Shown here: positions 1 through 7,577 of the stretch, piece after piece
How the letters are laid out: each line of letters opens with the position of its first letter
Numbering within the stretch: the stretch's first letter is position 1
Source of the DNA: Bacteroidales bacterium
GTDB taxonomy: Bacteria; Bacteroidota; Bacteroidia; Bacteroidales; Muribaculaceae
Direction: 5' to 3'
Assembly (NCBI GenBank): GCA_015061055.1
Contig: SUXH01000004.1
Span: 1 to 64,000, forward strand
Length of the DNA: 64,000 nt
Made by a program: the position numbers and the translations under genes
Notes under the pieces: model-generated
Told to the model about the DNA's origin: nothing
Seen by the model: only the letters and a program-made list of their open reading frames with translations
Databases searched by the model: none

Positions 1-959
1 GGAAATTCCTTGAGCCCAAAGAAGTTAAAACCATAAATAGCCCTCAAGCAAGAGGCTGGGGATTTGGGAAATGGGTTGCTCTTGATACTATATATGAAAA
101 TAACAGTTATACAAGACCGCATATAATAGCAACAAAATGGGGACAAGATAATCCTTGGAACACATATACCCCACGAATAAATGGAATAAATACTAAAGTT
201 GGCTGTGTTCCTGTGGCAGTAGGTCAGATTATATACCATTTTAGGAAAAATAATCATAGAGATATAACCTTGCCTTCCACCGTAACATTTTCCAACTCCT
301 ATAATGGGGAACCAATTTTTTCTGATTCAACAACAAGTTTATGGTCTACAATTGAATTGAATAGAGATGCTGTTGTAAATATAAATAATAGTAGTACGGC
401 AAAATTTCTATCATATATTGGAAAACAAATGAATTCTATATATGGAGAAGAAACAGGGACAGATATTGCAAATATAGAGCCATTATTGTCTCAATACAAA
501 ATAGCTTATAATCGATTGAATGTATATAATTTCTATACGATTCTAAATGATCTGGAAGTATCAAAACCTGTATTTATAAGTATGAGTGGTCATTCCTTTA
601 TAATTGATGCATATAAACATAGTTATGAAAGAATGTATATTGAGTATGAATGGGATCCTAATTATGAACTTCAAGAAGGCGAAGACGCACAAATGCCACC
701 AGCTAATGCTGATGATAAAGAGCCTATAACTAGAATAGAGTATATTACCCAACAAGAAGCATATTATTTTATGATGAATTGGGGGTGGGATGGTAACTAT
801 AGTTGGTATAATGATATTACATTCATGTCATATTCATTGGAACAAAGATATGAAGGACAGGATGCTACAGAAACGCTATATAGTCCATCATGGACTTTGC
901 CAGATGGACGTACATATAATAATATTAGATTTTTATTATATAATTTGAGAGAGCAATGA
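1..959 (+). CDS. C10 family (streptopain/SpeB-like) cysteine protease, 5' truncated
   Basis: The reading frame is open from base 3 and the true start lies left of the window, so about 318 C-terminal residues are visible. Family C10 enzymes are secreted papain-fold proteases. The nucleophile motif GCVPVAVGQ is present with the Cys codon at 204-206, preceded by a TKWGQ-type stretch typical of the family. The catalytic His lies in SGHSFIID (codon 591-593), and a WGWDG motif follows near 780-800, as in other C10 peptidases. The GTG at 213 is internal to the domain and is not a start, because it would drop the catalytic Cys. No T9SS tail is seen at the C-terminus. Two small lipoprotein genes follow on the same strand. 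In Bacteroides, C10 proteases are often linked to small inhibitor genes, so that linkage is worth testing. Family assignment is firm; substrate is unknown. Confidence 0.9.
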   Translation, partial: KFLEPKEVKTINSPQARGWGFGKWVALDTIYENNSYTRPHIIATKWGQDNPWNTYTPRINGINTKVGCVPVAVGQIIYHFRKNNHRDITLPSTVTFSNSYNGEPIFSDSTTSLWSTIELNRDAVVNINNSSTAKFLSYIGKQMNSIYGEETGTDIANIEPLLSQYKIAYNRLNVYNFYTILNDLEVSKPVFISMSGHSFIIDAYKHSYERMYIEYEWDPNYELQEGEDAQMPPANADDKEPITRIEYITQQEAYYFMMNWGWDGNYSWYNDITFMSYSLEQRYEGQDATETLYSPSWTLPDGRTYNNIRFLLYNLREQ

Positions 960-975
960 ATTTTATATAACTTTG
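944..975 (+). promoter_or_regulatory. Bacteroidota-type promoter for the first lipoprotein gene
   Basis: TTTG at 944-947 and TAACTTTG at 968-975 match the -33 and -7 elements of the Bacteroidota primary sigma factor with a 20-base spacer. It lies in the last codons of the protease gene and 28 bases before the ATG at 1004, so the lipoprotein can be transcribed separately from the protease. Confidence 0.6.
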
Positions 976-1003
976 TGTATTCATATATAAAACTTTGTAT
1001 AAT

Positions 1004-1531
1004 ATGAGAAAATATCATTTATTATTAGTGGCAATAATAGTTTGCTTTTATTCTATGATGATAAGTTGCGGAAAAGAAGATAATGATATGTTTTGTAACT
1101 GTCAGTCAGAACTTAAGTGGTTTTGGTTTAACATAGTAGTACAGAATGAAGAATCACAAAATGCGTTTCCTCAACAAAGCGAAGTGACAGAACACTTAAT
1201 TTCTAAATTTAAGGTTCATTATAACGATACTATTTTCAATTGTGAAAAAGTTGTTATGGGTGTTACTGAAGGAGATAATCCAACCACCAAACAAGGCTTT
1301 TGGCTTCAATATTATTCTAAGGATAGTGATAATGGAGAATTGGTATTCGGTCCATTTGACAAACATATAGAATGTGGTATGAAGGGTTTTATTATTGATT
1401 GGGGTGATGGTACAACTGATGAATTTACATTTGAGATTAAGAGAATAAATGGTTATCATAAGATTTTTAGTTACCATAACAATAAACCTGTGGATTATGA
1501 CAGGGTTGTAATTACTAAAATATTTGACTAA
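1004..1531 (+). CDS. Small lipoprotein with WGDG motif, unknown function
   Basis: 175 residues from the ATG at 1004; an upstream TTG at 995 is less likely. The N-terminus has a hydrophobic signal ending in a lipobox-like MMISCGK, so the mature protein probably starts at that Cys and is lipid-anchored. I do not recognise a named family. The C-terminal half carries a short DWGDGTTDEF segment of the kind seen in PKD-like beta-sandwich proteins. It is homologous to the next gene: both share the lipobox, a central YN...F.C segment, the L.FG.F and F.I.WGDG..D motifs and a VITK ending. The pair looks like a tandem duplication that has diverged. Position behind a C10 protease suggests an inhibitor or substrate-related role, which is inference only. 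Codon use is AT-rich. Confidence 0.75.
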   Translation: MRKYHLLLVAIIVCFYSMMISCGKEDNDMFCNCQSELKWFWFNIVVQNEESQNAFPQQSEVTEHLISKFKVHYNDTIFNCEKVVMGVTEGDNPTTKQGFWLQYYSKDSDNGELVFGPFDKHIECGMKGFIIDWGDGTTDEFTFEIKRINGYHKIFSYHNNKPVDYDRVVITKIFD

Positions 1532-1613
1532 AGGTTGGACTTTCTTGGATAAAATGTAATCGACTTAATAATTAATTCGTTGTTTGAATGTGTTAAATTT
1601 GAACCCGAATGTT

Positions 1614-1621
1614 TATATTTG
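1614..1621 (+). promoter_or_regulatory. -7 element for the second lipoprotein gene
   Basis: TATATTTG matches TAnnTTTG and sits 36 bases before the ATG at 1658. No well-spaced -33 TTTG is present (the nearest is only 12 bases upstream), so the call rests on the -7 box. Confidence 0.4.
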
Positions 1622-1657
1622 CAAAATAATTGATTACGTGATAAAAAATAGACAATT

Positions 1658-2209
1658 ATGAAAACTTATTTAAACAAAATGTTCAGCACTTTATTGATAG
1701 TAAGTGCAATATTATCAATATCGTGCGATGATAAAGCATTAGGCAATTCTTCACCTCAATTTCTATTAGGGGATTTCTCTTTCACCATAAAGGTTGTGGA
1801 TGAAAATTCTGAAAATTTACTTATAGATGATGATAGTCGTAATAAAATTGCTGAAAATATCACAATAACATACAATGGGAAAACTTATTTTTGCGATTAT
1901 ATTATAGATTTTCGTAATGAGATACCGACACTGCCGGATGATTATTTTGGAATGTATATGACATTTATGGAATCTCAAGAAAATAAAGAAGCTTCTTATG
2001 CTGATATAACATTTGGTCACTTTTTAAGCGGGAAATTTTACAACAATGAAACTTTCACAATTAATTGGGGTGACGGAAGTAGCGATACAGTAAGATTCAC
2101 TCATGGTTGTTATTATATAAAAGATAATAAGAGAGTAGAACAGAAGGAATTTTACTTAAATGATAAGAAATATAGTACGCCAACCTTCGTTATAACGAAA
2201 AACATATAA
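1658..2209 (+). CDS. Small lipoprotein, paralogue of the preceding gene
   Basis: 183 residues starting at an ATG followed by a signal peptide with lipobox SISCDD. Sequence features align end to end with the protein at 1004-1531: FTIKVVDENSENL near the mature start, an ITYNGKTYFC segment, FGHF, FTINWGDGSSD and a closing FVITKNI. The two are therefore divergent paralogues of about the same length. The WGDG segment resembles the turn of PKD-type beta-sandwiches, but no family name can be given. It has its own putative promoter. A role connected with the upstream protease is suggested only by position. Confidence 0.75.
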   Translation: MKTYLNKMFSTLLIVSAILSISCDDKALGNSSPQFLLGDFSFTIKVVDENSENLLIDDDSRNKIAENITITYNGKTYFCDYIIDFRNEIPTLPDDYFGMYMTFMESQENKEASYADITFGHFLSGKFYNNETFTINWGDGSSDTVRFTHGCYYIKDNKRVEQKEFYLNDKKYSTPTFVITKNI

Positions 2210-2765
2210 ATGTAATGTGAAGTATGGTGAGGTGTGATATGGTAATGAAATCGAAGCCCATATCATAGATGTGACTATGCATAGTGCGGAGCGTAGGCGA
2301 GTGGGTCTATGCTCCGCAATGCTTTTGGGAAATGGCACTCTTCAAGTGTTGTGTGGTATGGACCTACAACCGCACGTGGCACTGCGTTGACGCGCGGTTA
2401 ATATGCGATTTTATGCCTACGGCAGAAGGTTTTTTGTAAGGTTATATAGGTGGTGTACCTAAACGGCACACTTATTTGGGGCTATTCTCCTCTCCGGGCG
2501 CTGAAGCACCCGGTTACCACAGATGACGCCCTGCGGGCGTGCTCTCTTATCCGACATCTCTACGTCGGCGCGGTGCTTTGCTTGCACAGGGCTGTTCTAT
2601 ATGTCGCTTTCAGCGATGTTCTCCTCTCCGGGAGCTGAAGTACTCGAAGATGATCGCCCGAAGGGTGTTTCGAAATGAAACCTTTAGCACGAGTGCAAGC
2701 GAGGAGTGTGTTGAGCGCCAGCGAAGCGCACGTTCGGTGAAACCGACCGAGACTTGCCTCAACTT
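2210..2765. other. Gene-free interval of 556 bases, structured
   Basis: No convincing gene is present. It starts with an inverted repeat, TGCGGAGC at 2285-2292 against GCTCCGCA at 2311-2318, that could terminate the lipoprotein transcript. From about 2341 it consists of a run of short hairpin-forming blocks, described as a repeat below. The final 80 bases (about 2685-2765) hold further small stems such as GCGCCAGCGAAGCGC and CGGTGAAACCG. Open frames across it code for Arg/Ser/Cys-rich peptides and appear spurious. Confidence 0.6.
2400..2765. repeat. Mosaic hairpin-rich intergenic repeat, copy A
   Basis: This block shares modules with two other places in the window. From 2453, the segments GTACCTAAACGGCACAC, ACCCGGTTACCACAGATGACG and CTCTTATCC recur in the same order near 58859-58960. 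GGGCTGTTCTAT and CGCTTTCAGCGA recur near 49000-49020. Most modules are themselves small stem-loops: CCGGGCGCTGAAGCACCCGG, GACGCCCTGCGGGCGT, CCGACATCTCTACGTCGG and TCGCTTTCAGCGA. This points to a dispersed, non-coding, folded repeat family. Confidence 0.6.
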
Positions 2766-3398
2766 TTAATTCTTGAAAGTCTTAAGCTTGATGATAAGTT
2801 CGTCCTTGAGGTAAGGTGCGATTTTTTCGTAGTCGTCTTTGCTCATATATTCTTTTAGACTATGGCGAGCAGTGATTGTACCAAAGTCAGGAAGTGTATT
2901 GAGTGAGTAGGATATTAGAGGAAAATCGATTGCTTCGAGTATGGTTTCCTTTTTTGTTTTATCCCCTTTAGGTATAACGATGAAATCCTTCATCGTCGGT
3001 GCTTTGAAATATTTTTTGGCGTCTAATTTTTGCCACGATGTATTGAAGCACTCTACGCGACTATCTTTGGCGGGAAGTTCCACAGTGGTAATAGTGAGTA
3101 TTACAGTATCCTTCTTACAAGGAATAAGAATCATCTCCACTGAGGTGCTTTTAGATGTTTTAATGGAGATGTGGGTGTCGGAAACGGAGGTTATATATGC
3201 ACCATCTCCTAAAGCATTGTTGAAAACTTTGCCTATTCCTTCTTTTTCATAGTCAATCATATCCATTTTTACCTTCTTGCTGAGCAATGGGAGTACGTTT
3301 CCCGGCTCTTCAATGAAAAACTTATGGATTGCTTGTGCATTGCTTGCGAGAACAACACATACAAGGAATACTATGGATAATGTAATACGTCGTATCAT
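2766..3398 (-). CDS. DUF3256 family secreted protein
   Basis: 210 residues with a clear signal peptide (hydrophobic stretch ending in SNAQA, about residues 1-23). The body matches the DUF3256 family known from Bacteroidales: an early IHKFFIEEPGNVLPLLSKK block, then MDMIDYEKEG, a middle beta-rich region and a C-terminal segment ending with DELIIKLKTFKN. Length is usual for the family. The protein is expected in the periplasm or envelope; no biochemical function is established that I know of. It is encoded just downstream of the DEAD-box helicase gene (14-base gap), so the two may be cotranscribed. Confidence 0.8.
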   Translation of the reverse strand: MIRRITLSIVFLVCVVLASNAQAIHKFFIEEPGNVLPLLSKKVKMDMIDYEKEGIGKVFNNALGDGAYITSVSDTHISIKTSKSTSVEMILIPCKKDTVILTITTVELPAKDSRVECFNTSWQKLDAKKYFKAPTMKDFIVIPKGDKTKKETILEAIDFPLISYSLNTLPDFGTITARHSLKEYMSKDDYEKIAPYLKDELIIKLKTFKN

Positions 3399-3412
3399 TA
3401 TTGTCAGTGTGC

Positions 3413-5287
3413 TTAACGTTTTTTCTTTTTAGAGAATACTTCAAAGTTGTTACGCTTTTTATCATCGTTCTCTTTGTTGCGCTTGTTTTTGCCTTTCTTT
3501 GCAGGGCGTTCAAATTCCACTTCTTCAAATCGTGTGCGTTGCTTAGCACGACGAGGTTTGTTGTCGGCGTGTCGAGGATCGACAATTTCGCTGCGTGAAG
3601 CACGCTTTTTGCCTTTCCCATTGTCGCTTGTGTAGTCTTTGTCGATTACAGCAACTTCGGCATATACTCGCTTGCCGTAAAAATCGGCATTCTTAAGTGC
3701 ACTTATAACCCGATGGGCATCTCCTTTGTTTACATCGAAAAGTGAATATTTGCTCAATAGGTCGATGCGTCCAAGGTTGATGCGTGAACCTTTTGTGTTT
3801 TGGTTGATAAGATCGATAAGATTGGGAGCAAAGAATCCATCAGCTTTACCAAGGTTGATATAGATGCGTTCGTATCCCTTATCGGCAGTGCGACGGTCTT
3901 TCTCGTCGATGGTGTATTCGCGAGGGTCTTTGCGGTCGCCTTTCTTGCCTTTCTTTTCAGATACGGGTATGTCGAGTTTCGGCGCGTCTTTGTAATATTC
4001 GAGTAAGCGGTTGAATTCGAGAGAAAGCACGCGTTTAAGCAGGTCGAGACCTGTGAGCCAGTCGAGTTTCTTTTTTACCCCCGGCAAGTACTTGTTGATT
4101 TCCTCCTCATCAACTTTCACTTTCTCGATGCGGTCGGCAAGGTTATATAGTTGCTTCTCGATAATCTGTTGAGGGTTAGGAACCTCAAGGTGTTCGAACG
4201 TTTTGCCTATTCGTTTCTCTATGAGGCGTATTTTATTCTTTTCTTTGCTGTGAATAATAGCTACCGAAATACCTGTCTTGCCGGCGCGTCCTGTGCGTCC
4301 GCTACGGTGAGTGTAGGTGGCAATGTCATCGGGTATACCATAATTGATTACGTGTGTCAGGTCGTTTACGTCGAGACCGCGTGCAGCCACATCGGTAGCA
4401 ACGAGCAACTGCAGATTTCGCTCACGAAATTTCTTCATCACAGTGTCGCGTTGAGCTTGCGACAGGTCGCCATGCAGTGAGTCGGCATTGTATCCGTCTT
4501 CGATCAACTTGTCGGCAATCTCTTGAGTGTCGCGCTTGGTGCGACAGAATATTATTCCGTAGATGTTTGGATTATGGTCGGCAATGCGCTTAAGAGCGAG
4601 GTATTTGTCGCGAGCTTGTACGAGGAAATATATGTGTCGCACATTTTCGGCACCTTCGTTGCGAGTGCCTATCACAAATTCTTGCGGGTTGTGCATATAG
4701 TTCTTGGCAATCTTTGCTATTTCGGTAGGCATAGTTGCCGAGAAAAGCAACATCTTACGATTTTCGGGAACATTGCTAAGAATTTCGTTGATGTCATCCA
4801 CAAATCCCATATTTAGCATTTCATCGGCTTCGTCGAGGATTACTGTGTGAATGTTATCCATTTTCACTGTGTTGCGATTGATAAGGTCGATAAGTCGTCC
4901 CGGAGTGGCAACTATGATTTGTACGCCACCTTTGAGGGCGCGAATCTGACTTTCAATACTGGAACCTCCATACACAGGAAGAACTTTAAGATTATCGATG
5001 TACTTTGAATAGTCGGCAAGGTCGCTACCTATCTGTAAACACAGTTCGCGTGTAGGTGAAAGAATAAGAGCTTGTGGTCGTTTTAAAGATGTGTCGATGC
5101 GTTGTAATACAGGTAATCCGAATGCGGCAGTTTTACCTGTACCCGTTTGAGCAAGTGCTACGACGTCGCTATCTTCATTGAGCAGGTGTGGAATCACTTT
5201 TTCTTGCACAGGCATAGGGTGTGCATATCCCATTTCGGTTATGGCTCTCAAAATATCCTCGCGGACTCCTAATTCTTCAAATGTCAT
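3413..5287 (-). CDS. deaD: DEAD-box ATP-dependent RNA helicase (DeaD/CsdA type)
   Basis: 624 residues with all core helicase motifs: Q motif PMPVQ near 25, Walker A AQTGTGKT 46-53, DEAD 152-155, SAT 183-185, and HRSGRTGRAG 327-336. A DbpA-like RNA-binding domain follows at roughly 470-545 (YERIYINLGKADGF...). The tail is strongly basic with KGKNKRNKEN-like runs, as in cold-shock helicases that act on ribosome assembly and mRNA decay. A -7 box TATCTTTG lies 23 bases upstream of the start. Members of this subfamily remodel structured RNA in the cytoplasm. The gene symbol is by subfamily similarity. Confidence 0.93.
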   Translation of the reverse strand: MTFEELGVREDILRAITEMGYAHPMPVQEKVIPHLLNEDSDVVALAQTGTGKTAAFGLPVLQRIDTSLKRPQALILSPTRELCLQIGSDLADYSKYIDNLKVLPVYGGSSIESQIRALKGGVQIIVATPGRLIDLINRNTVKMDNIHTVILDEADEMLNMGFVDDINEILSNVPENRKMLLFSATMPTEIAKIAKNYMHNPQEFVIGTRNEGAENVRHIYFLVQARDKYLALKRIADHNPNIYGIIFCRTKRDTQEIADKLIEDGYNADSLHGDLSQAQRDTVMKKFRERNLQLLVATDVAARGLDVNDLTHVINYGIPDDIATYTHRSGRTGRAGKTGISVAIIHSKEKNKIRLIEKRIGKTFEHLEVPNPQQIIEKQLYNLADRIEKVKVDEEEINKYLPGVKKKLDWLTGLDLLKRVLSLEFNRLLEYYKDAPKLDIPVSEKKGKKGDRKDPREYTIDEKDRRTADKGYERIYINLGKADGFFAPNLIDLINQNTKGSRINLGRIDLLSKYSLFDVNKGDAHRVISALKNADFYGKRVYAEVAVIDKDYTSDNGKGKKRASRSEIVDPRHADNKPRRAKQRTRFEEVEFERPAKKGKNKRNKENDDKKRNNFEVFSKKKKR

Positions 5288-5310
5288 AGATAATCATATT
5301 AAAATTCGGA

Positions 5311-5318
5311 CAAAGATA
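5311..5318 (-). promoter_or_regulatory. -7 element for the RNA helicase gene
   Basis: Reading the minus strand gives TATCTTTG, an exact TAnnTTTG box, 23 bases before the helicase ATG. No good -33 match was seen. Confidence 0.5.
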
Positions 5319-5365
5319 CGCATAAAATCGCTAATATTGCAGAAATAATGGATTAATGATTAAAA

Positions 5366-5399
5366 AAAGCGATGTGTAGCAGTTTTAACACATCGCTTT
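5366..5399 (-). terminator. Rho-independent terminator after the Cys/Lys-rich gene
   Basis: A 12-base perfect inverted repeat, AAAGCGATGTGT with ACACATCGCTTT, flanks a 10-base loop. On the minus strand it is followed by a T-rich run, so it ends the transcript of the gene at 5420-5689. Confidence 0.8.
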
Positions 5400-5419
5400 A
5401 TAGGAATTAAAAGATATAA

Positions 5420-5689
5420 TTACTTCTTGCAATTTTTCTTTTTGTCGCAAGGCTTTTTGCATTCAACTTTTTTGCAATCTTTCTTTTTGCCACAAGGTTT
5501 AGTACACTCTGCTTTCTTGCAATCTTTCTTTTTGTCGCAAGGCTTAGCGCACTCGGTTTTCTTGCAATCTTTCTTCTCGCATTGCTCAGTCTTGGCACAT
5601 TCTTTCTTATTAGGACATTGAGCTGTAGCGAAAGTAGGACCGGCTACAAGTGCTATAGCCATAATGGCTGTTACGATTAGTTTCTTCAT
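5420..5689 (-). CDS. Small secreted Cys/Lys-rich repeat protein
   Basis: 89 residues. Residues 1-23 are a standard signal peptide ending in ATAQ. The mature part of about 66 residues contains 13 Cys and more than 20 Lys, arranged as a 15-residue unit of the form KK-x-EC-x-KPC-x-KKKDC repeated about three times after a shorter variant. At DNA level this is a 45-base tandem repeat. The composition resembles metallothioneins, but the regular Cys spacing could equally support disulfides outside the cytoplasm. I do not recognise a named family. It has its own -7 box and terminator, so it is a monocistronic unit. Possible roles are metal binding or a cationic envelope peptide; both are guesses. Confidence 0.75.
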   Translation of the reverse strand: MKKLIVTAIMAIALVAGPTFATAQCPNKKECAKTEQCEKKDCKKTECAKPCDKKKDCKKAECTKPCGKKKDCKKVECKKPCDKKKNCKK

Positions 5690-5721
5690 AATATATTCGT
5701 TTTAGTTAATGTTTTACATTA

Positions 5722-5729
5722 CAAAGATA
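5722..5729 (-). promoter_or_regulatory. -7 element for the Cys/Lys-rich gene
   Basis: TATCTTTG on the minus strand, 32 bases before the start codon at 5689. This supports separate transcription of the small gene. Confidence 0.5.
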
Positions 5730-5795
5730 ATTCAAGGAATTGCAATGTAAAAGAGAAAACTACTTAAAAATGATAGAAAAATTCAAAAACGTACA

Positions 5796-6275
5796 TTATT
5801 TCTTCTCAATTAAAGCTACGGCATAAGCCGAAATACCTTCTTGGCGACCTGTGAAACCGAGTCGTTCGGTTGTAGTAGCTTTGATAGAGATGTCAACTAT
5901 ATCGCACCCGATACATCGTGCTAATTCTTCTTGCATTGCAGGTATGTGTGGATTTATTTTTGGTTGTTCGGCACAAATTGTAATGTCGGCATTTCCAAAG
6001 AAATATCCGTTCTCGTTTAATATGCTCATAACCTCAATAAGGAGTTTGCGACTATCGGCACCTTTGTAACGAGGGTCGGTGTCGGGAAAATGATATCCGA
6101 TATCTCGCAGATTGGCTGCACCGAGGAGAGCATCGCAAAGTGCGTGTATAGCAACATCAGCATCGCTATGACCTAATAGACCAAGAGAGTGTGGTATTTT
6201 TACTCCGCATAACCAGAGGTCGCGATTTTCGACAAGACGATGTACGTCAAATCCCATTCCTACACGTATCTTCAT
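5796..6275 (-). CDS. ispF: 2-C-methyl-D-erythritol 2,4-cyclodiphosphate synthase
   Basis: 159 residues from the ATG at 6275; a longer frame start at 6305 would run into porV and lacks homology. The enzyme makes the cyclic diphosphate intermediate of the non-mevalonate isoprenoid pathway. The metal-binding D10-x-H12 pair in GMGFDVHR and the GHSDADV motif around 35-41 are present, as are ALLGA and the C-terminal [14 protein letters not shown] segment. Length is normal. It is the last gene of the rex to ispF operon, with a 13-base gap after porV. Confidence 0.95.
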   Translation of the reverse strand: MKIRVGMGFDVHRLVENRDLWLCGVKIPHSLGLLGHSDADVAIHALCDALLGAANLRDIGYHFPDTDPRYKGADSRKLLIEVMSILNENGYFFGNADITICAEQPKINPHIPAMQEELARCIGCDIVDISIKATTTERLGFTGRQEGISAYAVALIEKK

Positions 6276-6288
6276 AATCAAATCTGTG

Positions 6289-7485
6289 TTATCTGCCACC
6301 TCCAAAAAGGTTGCTTAGTCCGTCCATATCGAATGTGAGTGAGAATCGAAGTGTTTGATCGAGCGGACTGCTTTGTGCTGTTGCAATCATATAAGCAGCG
6401 TCGAGTCGTAATATGTTAAGTGCGAAACCGGCACCAAGCCCAAAGTATTGGCGGTTGCCTTTGTATGCACTCTCATGATAGTATCCTCCACGAAGGAAAA
6501 ATTGCTGATTGTAGTTGTATTCGGCACCGATAGAATAGTTTATTTCACGAAGTTCTTCTTTAGCACCTCCGGGTGCATCGTTGAAAGATTTGAAGATACC
6601 GCTAATAGGGGATATATCTTTCCATTCTTGAAGAGCATCTTCGTAGGCTATTTGGTCTTCGTAGTCACTAAGTCGGGGCTTTGCCGGAACAAGTAATTTA
6701 TTGAGGTCGATTGATAGTGCAAGTGTGTGATAATCGGCAAGAGGGAACATAAACATCGTACCAAGTCGAAGGTTGGTAGGTAAGAAAGCCGGTTCATTGC
6801 CTCCGTTATAACTAATTTTACTACCGATGTTAGATATATTGAATCCGAGAGACCATTGGCATTCGTTGCGTCCTACGATGGGATATGAGGTGTAGTAACC
6901 TGAGATGTCGGCAGCAAATGCTGAAGCGCCTTTTGTGTCGTCGCTTGAAGATGATTCATCGAATGCAAGGTCGGAATAGATGTAACGCAAAGCGACACCC
7001 ATAGAGAAACTTTCGCTCAACTTGCGAGAATATCCGAGGTCGATAGCCATTTCAAAAGGGTTGATGCTGTTAATGGAAGCACCTTCGTCGTTGGTCATAG
7101 ATACTTCTCCAAGTGAGAAATAGCGAAGAGAAGCACTTAATGCTTGGTTGTCCTCTTGACCGAGTTTCCAATATCCGGCTAAGTTGGCAAGGTAGATGTC
7201 GTTGACAAGTTTTCTCAACCAAGGAGTGTAAGATACCGATACACCTGCTTTGCTATAAGCAAAGGCATATTTTGACGGATTCCAATATTGTGAGTTTGCA
7301 TCCGGGTCGGTAGCTGCCCCAAGGTCACCCATTGATGCTCCACGAGCATCGGGAACGATGCCGAGCGATACTACACCTGTAGTGATTGGGTTAAATTCGT
7401 TTTTAGCATCTTGAGCATTTGCTACAAATGGTAGAACAAAGCAGGCAAGAAGCAGTAATATCGCAGTTTTGTAGATTGTATTCAT
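6289..7485 (-). CDS. porV: Type IX secretion system outer membrane protein PorV (LptO)
   Basis: 398 residues with a signal peptide (about 1-24, ending ANAQ). The mature N-terminus [22 protein letters not shown] followed by NPSKYAF is diagnostic of the PorV/PorQ beta-barrel family, and length and C-terminal beta-strand pattern fit PorV. In the T9SS, PorV shuttles folded cargo from the translocon to the PorU sortase at the cell surface. The gene lies 92 bases downstream of porU on the same strand; pairing of these two is common in Bacteroidales. No separate promoter was seen in the gap, though a short TAGTTA/TAACTA inverted repeat is present there. Confidence 0.93.
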   Translation of the reverse strand: MNTIYKTAILLLLACFVLPFVANAQDAKNEFNPITTGVVSLGIVPDARGASMGDLGAATDPDANSQYWNPSKYAFAYSKAGVSVSYTPWLRKLVNDIYLANLAGYWKLGQEDNQALSASLRYFSLGEVSMTNDEGASINSINPFEMAIDLGYSRKLSESFSMGVALRYIYSDLAFDESSSSDDTKGASAFAADISGYYTSYPIVGRNECQWSLGFNISNIGSKISYNGGNEPAFLPTNLRLGTMFMFPLADYHTLALSIDLNKLLVPAKPRLSDYEDQIAYEDALQEWKDISPISGIFKSFNDAPGGAKEELREINYSIGAEYNYNQQFFLRGGYYHESAYKGNRQYFGLGAGFALNILRLDAAYMIATAQSSPLDQTLRFSLTFDMDGLSNLFGGGR

Positions 7486-7577
7486 TATCTCTTAATTATA
7501 GTTAGTTGATATATATAACTACAATTTCATTTAAATATTGTGTGATTGGCATTAAAAGATTTGTGCAAGAGGTTGTT

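Noticed and set aside
2450-2769. Open frames of 62 and 76 codons in the repeat block
   Set aside because: They follow the hairpin repeat and vary in frame between copies; no ribosome site or conserved start, so treated as spurious.
5423-5564. Regularly spaced 45-base repeats resembling a CRISPR array
   Set aside because: They lie in frame inside a signal-peptide protein with no unique spacers and no cas genes.
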